From: Acidobacteriaceae bacterium
GTDB taxonomy: Bacteria > Acidobacteriota > Terriglobia > Terriglobales > Acidobacteriaceae
Reading direction: 5' to 3'
Assembly: GCA_003156495.1 (NCBI GenBank)
Contig: PMHC01000041.1
Span: 1-7,855 of the forward strand
DNA: 7,855 nt
Shown here: piece by piece, positions 5,650-7,855 of the stretch
Position numbering within the stretch: position 1 is the first letter of the stretch
Layout: each line of letters begins with the position of its first letter
The notes under the pieces: model-generated
Databases searched by the model: none
What the model saw: only the letters and a program-made list of their open reading frames with translations
Told to the model about the DNA's origin: nothing
Translations under genes and position numbers: made by a program

Positions 5650-6162
5650 ATGGCGTTTGCACTCTTGGCTCTGCACCGTGGTCAATACGGCGACGAGCGC
5701 TACTTGGAGAAAAAAGATAACCTCTTCCGACAGATCTCCGGGATCTGCCGCTTCTTGCGCGACTTCTGCCGCGGGCTGCGCTATGGAGAACTCAGCCGCG
5801 CACCGCTTCGTCTGCTGCGCTTTCAACTCGTTGGTAAGATCGCCGAATGCGATTGGATGGCGCGCATGCCGGACCCGTGGGACAGTGATCTCCGCTTACC
5901 GACTCGGCGCAAGCACCAAACCCTTCAAGCAATCCGCGACGCGATCGATGTGCGCACGTATCTGTTTGCTTCACTGCCGCAACTAGAAAGCGCGAATATC
6001 CGCGTGTACCGGCAATCCGCCAATCAAACTCCGGAGAAGATTATTGACGGAACGATTCATCGCAACGACCAATGCGCGCGCAACATCCATTCCATCGTGA
6101 TGCGCGCCAAAGTCATGGGATTTCGTTTTTGCATGGAAGAAGACAACCTCGAGCCTATTTAA
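5650..6162 (+). CDS. Uncharacterised conserved-looking protein downstream of PII
   Basis: A 170-residue protein of unknown function, probably cytoplasmic: no signal peptide, no membrane segment and no motif of a named enzyme family that I recognise. The frame stays open to 5551, but AGGAGG at 5638-5643 points to the ATG at 5650. Visible features: a basic N-terminal third rich in aromatic and Arg residues (FRQISGICRFLRDFCRGLRY), a compact central block (GELSRAPLRLLRFQLVGKIA, then ECDWMARMPDPWD) and a C-terminal half with ANIRVYRQS and an IVMRAKVMGFRF strand near the end. I have an unverified impression of similar lone hypothetical proteins in acidobacterial genomes. It begins 134 bases after PII on the same strand with no strong terminator between, so it may be the last gene of the amt-PII transcript; the terminator at 6226-6267 closes the unit. 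A link to nitrogen control is inference from position only. The good ribosome binding site and codon use make it a real gene. Confidence 0.82.
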   Translation: MAFALLALHRGQYGDERYLEKKDNLFRQISGICRFLRDFCRGLRYGELSRAPLRLLRFQLVGKIAECDWMARMPDPWDSDLRLPTRRKHQTLQAIRDAIDVRTYLFASLPQLESANIRVYRQSANQTPEKIIDGTIHRNDQCARNIHSIVMRAKVMGFRFCMEEDNLEPI

Positions 6163-6225
6163 AAAATTAGTTTAACTGCGGAGTAAAGCCGTCAGTACGC
6201 AAGTTTGCCCATGGGGCATTCTCCT

Positions 6226-6267
6226 GTGCAGCAAGGCAATTCTGCCAACGTCTTGCTGCACTTTTTT
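6226..6267 (+). terminator. Intrinsic (Rho-independent) terminator
   Basis: GTGCAGCAAG (6226-6235) and CTTGCTGCAC (6252-6261) form a perfect 10-bp stem. The 16-base loop can form a small inner hairpin (GGCA at 6235-6238 with TGCC at 6243-6246, at the cost of one outer pair). Six T residues follow (6262-6267). It lies 64 bases after the stop at 6162 and should end the transcript of the unknown gene and probably of the amt-PII unit. Confidence 0.92.
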
Positions 6268-6293
6268 GTGCTGTTCTCCGGGCATCCATCGTG

Positions 6294-6518
6294 ATGAGAT
6301 CATTATTTCCCTCGGCATCTTCTATCGAGCAGCCAGCCGCACTGGCTCCGATCGCAACGCGGCAGGCCGCCAATCCCGCGCAGTCGGAACTGGCGTGCCG
6401 CCAGACCGCCACCATCCGCGCTATGCTTCGCGAAGGCGTCGAACGCGGCGGTTACCCATTTGCGTACTGTTCCAACTCAAGTAGAAGGCGATTTTTTGCC
6501 TTGAAAACCGCGTGCTGA
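6294..6518 (+). CDS. Doubtful small ORF, 74 residues, unknown
   Basis: The frame from ATG 6294 (or GTG 6291) to TGA 6516-6518 has a central part with the GC-rich third positions expected of genes here (about 6351-6465, around ATIRAMLREGVERGGYPFAY). Both ends look less gene-like, there is no Shine-Dalgarno site before the start, and I recognise no family. It may be a small protein, a fragment of a former gene or chance. Confidence 0.25.
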   Translation: MRSLFPSASSIEQPAALAPIATRQAANPAQSELACRQTATIRAMLREGVERGGYPFAYCSNSSRRRFFALKTAC

Positions 6519-6671
6519 TCCGATGCGGGCAGAAGTCGAGCGGAGCAAAAGCGGTCCGTTGCTTCTGCATGGTGCGCCGACGCCGGTTTCGGGCATAATA
6601 AAGTCAAAGAGTTTCAGCCAGAGGCTTCCTGGAACATCCGCTTTGTCTCCGTAGACATTTCCACGCCATCA

Positions 6672-6702
6672 GACGGCCTTTGGAGCGCGGGACGGTCTTT
6701 GG
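6672..6702. repeat. 12-bp direct repeat in the ychF upstream region
   Basis: GACGGCCTTTGG (6672-6683) and GACGGTCTTTGG (6691-6702) differ at one base and start 19 bp apart, ending 36 bases before the ychF ATG. They could be a tandem protein-binding site, an RNA element or a small duplication. Confidence 0.4.
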
Positions 6703-6738
6703 CTGTGTGAGTCTATCTTTAAAAGGACGCGTTCCGTC

Positions 6739-7836
6739 ATGTCTTTAAATTGCGGTATTGTCGGCTTGCCCAACGTGGGCAAAAGCACCATCTTCAACGC
6801 CTTGACTGCGGCCAAGGCCCCGGCGGAAAACTATCCATTTTGCACCATCGACCCCAACATGGGGGTGGTTACGGTGCCGGACGAACGTCTGGACCGTCTG
6901 ACGGAAATTTTCAAACCAAAGCGCAAAGTGCCCACGACGATGGAGTTCATCGACATCGCCGGCCTGGTCTCTGGTGCCAGCAAGGGCGAGGGGCTGGGCA
7001 ACCAATTCCTGGGTCACATCCGTTCGACCGACGCGATTTGCCACGTCGTCCGCTGCTTCGAAGATTCAAATGTGATTCACGTCTCCGGCAGCATCAATCC
7101 GCTAAGCGATATGGAGACGATCAACACCGAACTGATGCTGGCCGATCTGGATAGCATCGAGAAGCGCTGGACCAAGTCGGAAAAGACCGCGCGCGCCAGC
7201 TCCGACGCCAAGGTGAAGGTCGAATTCGAAACGCTGAAAAAATTGCGCGCGGCACTGGAAGCAGGCCGCCCGGCGCGGAGCGTCGAGCTGGAAGACGAAG
7301 AGAAAATCGCCGCCCGCGATCTGTTTTTGATTACCGCCAAGCCGGTGCTCTACGTGGCTAACGTCGACGAAAAAGGACTGAAGGAAAGCAATCCGTGGGT
7401 CGAGGCGCTGGAAAAACGCGCCGCCGAGGAAGGCGCCGAAGTGGTGCGCATCTGCGGGGCGATCGAGTCCGAAATCGCATTGCTGGAGCCGGCCGAGCGC
7501 GTCGATTTTCTTAATGATCTTGGGTTGAAGGAGCCGGGTCTGAACCGGTTGATCCACTCGGCATACAAGCTGCTGGGGTTGATTACCTTCTTCACCGCCG
7601 GGCCGGACGAGACGCGGGCCTGGACGGTCTCTAACGGGACCAAAGCGCCGCAGGCCGCAGGCGTCATCCACTCCGACTTCGAGCGTGGATTTATCCGCGC
7701 CGAGGCCTACCACTGCGACGAGCTCTTTAAATACGGCAGCGAGCAGGCCATCAAGGAAAAAGGCCTCTACCGCTCGGAGGGCAAGGAGTACGTGGTTCAA
7801 GACGGCGACGTTTTCTTCTTCAAGTTCAACGTCTAG
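6739..7836 (+). CDS. ychF: YchF/EngD, ribosome-associated P-loop ATPase of the Obg family
   Basis: A complete 365-residue YchF, a near-universal cytoplasmic Obg-family NTPase that binds ribosomes and takes part in translation and stress responses. G1/P-loop is GLPNVGKST (9-17), G3 is DIAG (72-75) followed by the GASKGEGLGNQFL signature, and G4 is NVDE (208-211) instead of NKxD, the change linked to ATP preference in this family. His114 in NVIHVSG matches the catalytic histidine of E. coli YchF, and Cys35 in PFCTIDPN matches the redox-sensitive cysteine reported there. A coiled-coil helical insert lies at about 130-190 and the TGS domain at about 280-365, ending in the conserved FKFNV. The start at 6739 gives the standard MSLNCGIVGLPN N-terminus; AAAAGGA at 6721-6727 is a ribosome binding site at slightly long spacing. 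The terminator at 6226-6267 separates it from the nitrogen genes, so it is probably its own unit. The frequent neighbour pth is not on its upstream side. Confidence 0.97.
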   Translation: MSLNCGIVGLPNVGKSTIFNALTAAKAPAENYPFCTIDPNMGVVTVPDERLDRLTEIFKPKRKVPTTMEFIDIAGLVSGASKGEGLGNQFLGHIRSTDAICHVVRCFEDSNVIHVSGSINPLSDMETINTELMLADLDSIEKRWTKSEKTARASSDAKVKVEFETLKKLRAALEAGRPARSVELEDEEKIAARDLFLITAKPVLYVANVDEKGLKESNPWVEALEKRAAEEGAEVVRICGAIESEIALLEPAERVDFLNDLGLKEPGLNRLIHSAYKLLGLITFFTAGPDETRAWTVSNGTKAPQAAGVIHSDFERGFIRAEAYHCDELFKYGSEQAIKEKGLYRSEGKEYVVQDGDVFFFKFNV

Positions 7837-7855
7837 AGCAAATCTCCTGTAGGTG

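Larger units (their letters stand above)
6268..6738. other. Mostly non-coding stretch between the terminator and ychF
   Basis: No recognised gene. It holds a doubtful small ORF (6294-6518), a 6-bp perfect hairpin (AGCCAG 6331-6336 with CTGGCT 6342-6347), a 10-bp palindrome CTTCGCGAAG at 6426-6435, a CATAAT that could be a -10 element at 6594-6599 but lacks a good -35, and a 12-bp direct repeat at 6672-6702. The ychF promoter must be in here, or ychF depends on read-through. Confidence 0.55.

Noticed and set aside
6167..6415. Minus-strand 82-residue open frame over the terminator
   Set aside because: It runs through the terminator hairpin, has no homology that I recognise and no ribosome binding site.
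7102..7800. A 232-residue open frame on the minus strand opposite ychF
   Set aside because: Antisense shadow of ychF; the plus-strand frame encodes every YchF motif.
1..7855. tRNA, rRNA, CRISPR array, riboswitch, or insertion-sequence ends
   Set aside because: No tRNA-like cloverleaf, no spaced identical repeats, no recognised riboswitch core and no terminal inverted repeats with a transposase were seen on either strand.

Overview
The window looks like GC-rich chromosomal DNA of a free-living bacterium. Protein style (a KdpD-like DUF4118 sensor kinase with a FixJ-type partner, an amtB-then-PII gene order, and an uncharacterised 170-residue protein beside them) suggests an acidobacterium or a relative. 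That placement is an inference from remembered family character; no marker gene here settles it.

Layout, left to right. (a) 1-1067 is an eroded region with no convincing intact gene: a possible gene tail at the left edge, a VIT/CCC1-type iron-manganese transporter gene that has lost both ends, and, on the opposite strand and abutting it, a short remnant of an AbiEii-type nucleotidyltransferase toxin. (b) 1068-3229 encodes a membrane PAS histidine kinase and a FixJ/NarL-class response regulator, translationally coupled by an ATGA overlap. (c) 3230-3529 is a 300-base non-coding stretch with a 21-bp-spaced direct repeat and a small hairpin, leading to a strong ribosome binding site. (d) 3530-5515 holds an ammonium channel (Amt) and a PII signal protein (GlnB/GlnK), separated by a short intercistronic stem-loop. 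(e) 5650-6162 is an unrecognised cytoplasmic protein with a very good ribosome binding site, closed by a clear intrinsic terminator at 6226-6267. (f) 6268-6738 is mostly non-coding, with one doubtful small ORF and a near-perfect 12-bp direct repeat. (g) 6739-7836 is a complete ychF, a conserved ribosome-associated P-loop ATPase/GTPase.

How they may work together: Amt and PII form a classic pair, in which PII plugs the channel when cell nitrogen is high and releases it when 2-oxoglutarate accumulates. All the PII T-loop residues and the Amt C-terminal contact motif are present, so the pair should be functional. The kinase/regulator pair just upstream on the same strand is the natural candidate for control of amt-PII transcription, but its signal is unknown and the link rests on position only. 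No clearly new molecular system is visible. The most interesting points are the gene-debris junction at about 719-739, the coupled sensor-regulator beside amt, the long N-terminal extension on Amt, the amt-PII intercistronic hairpin, and the unknown protein downstream of PII.
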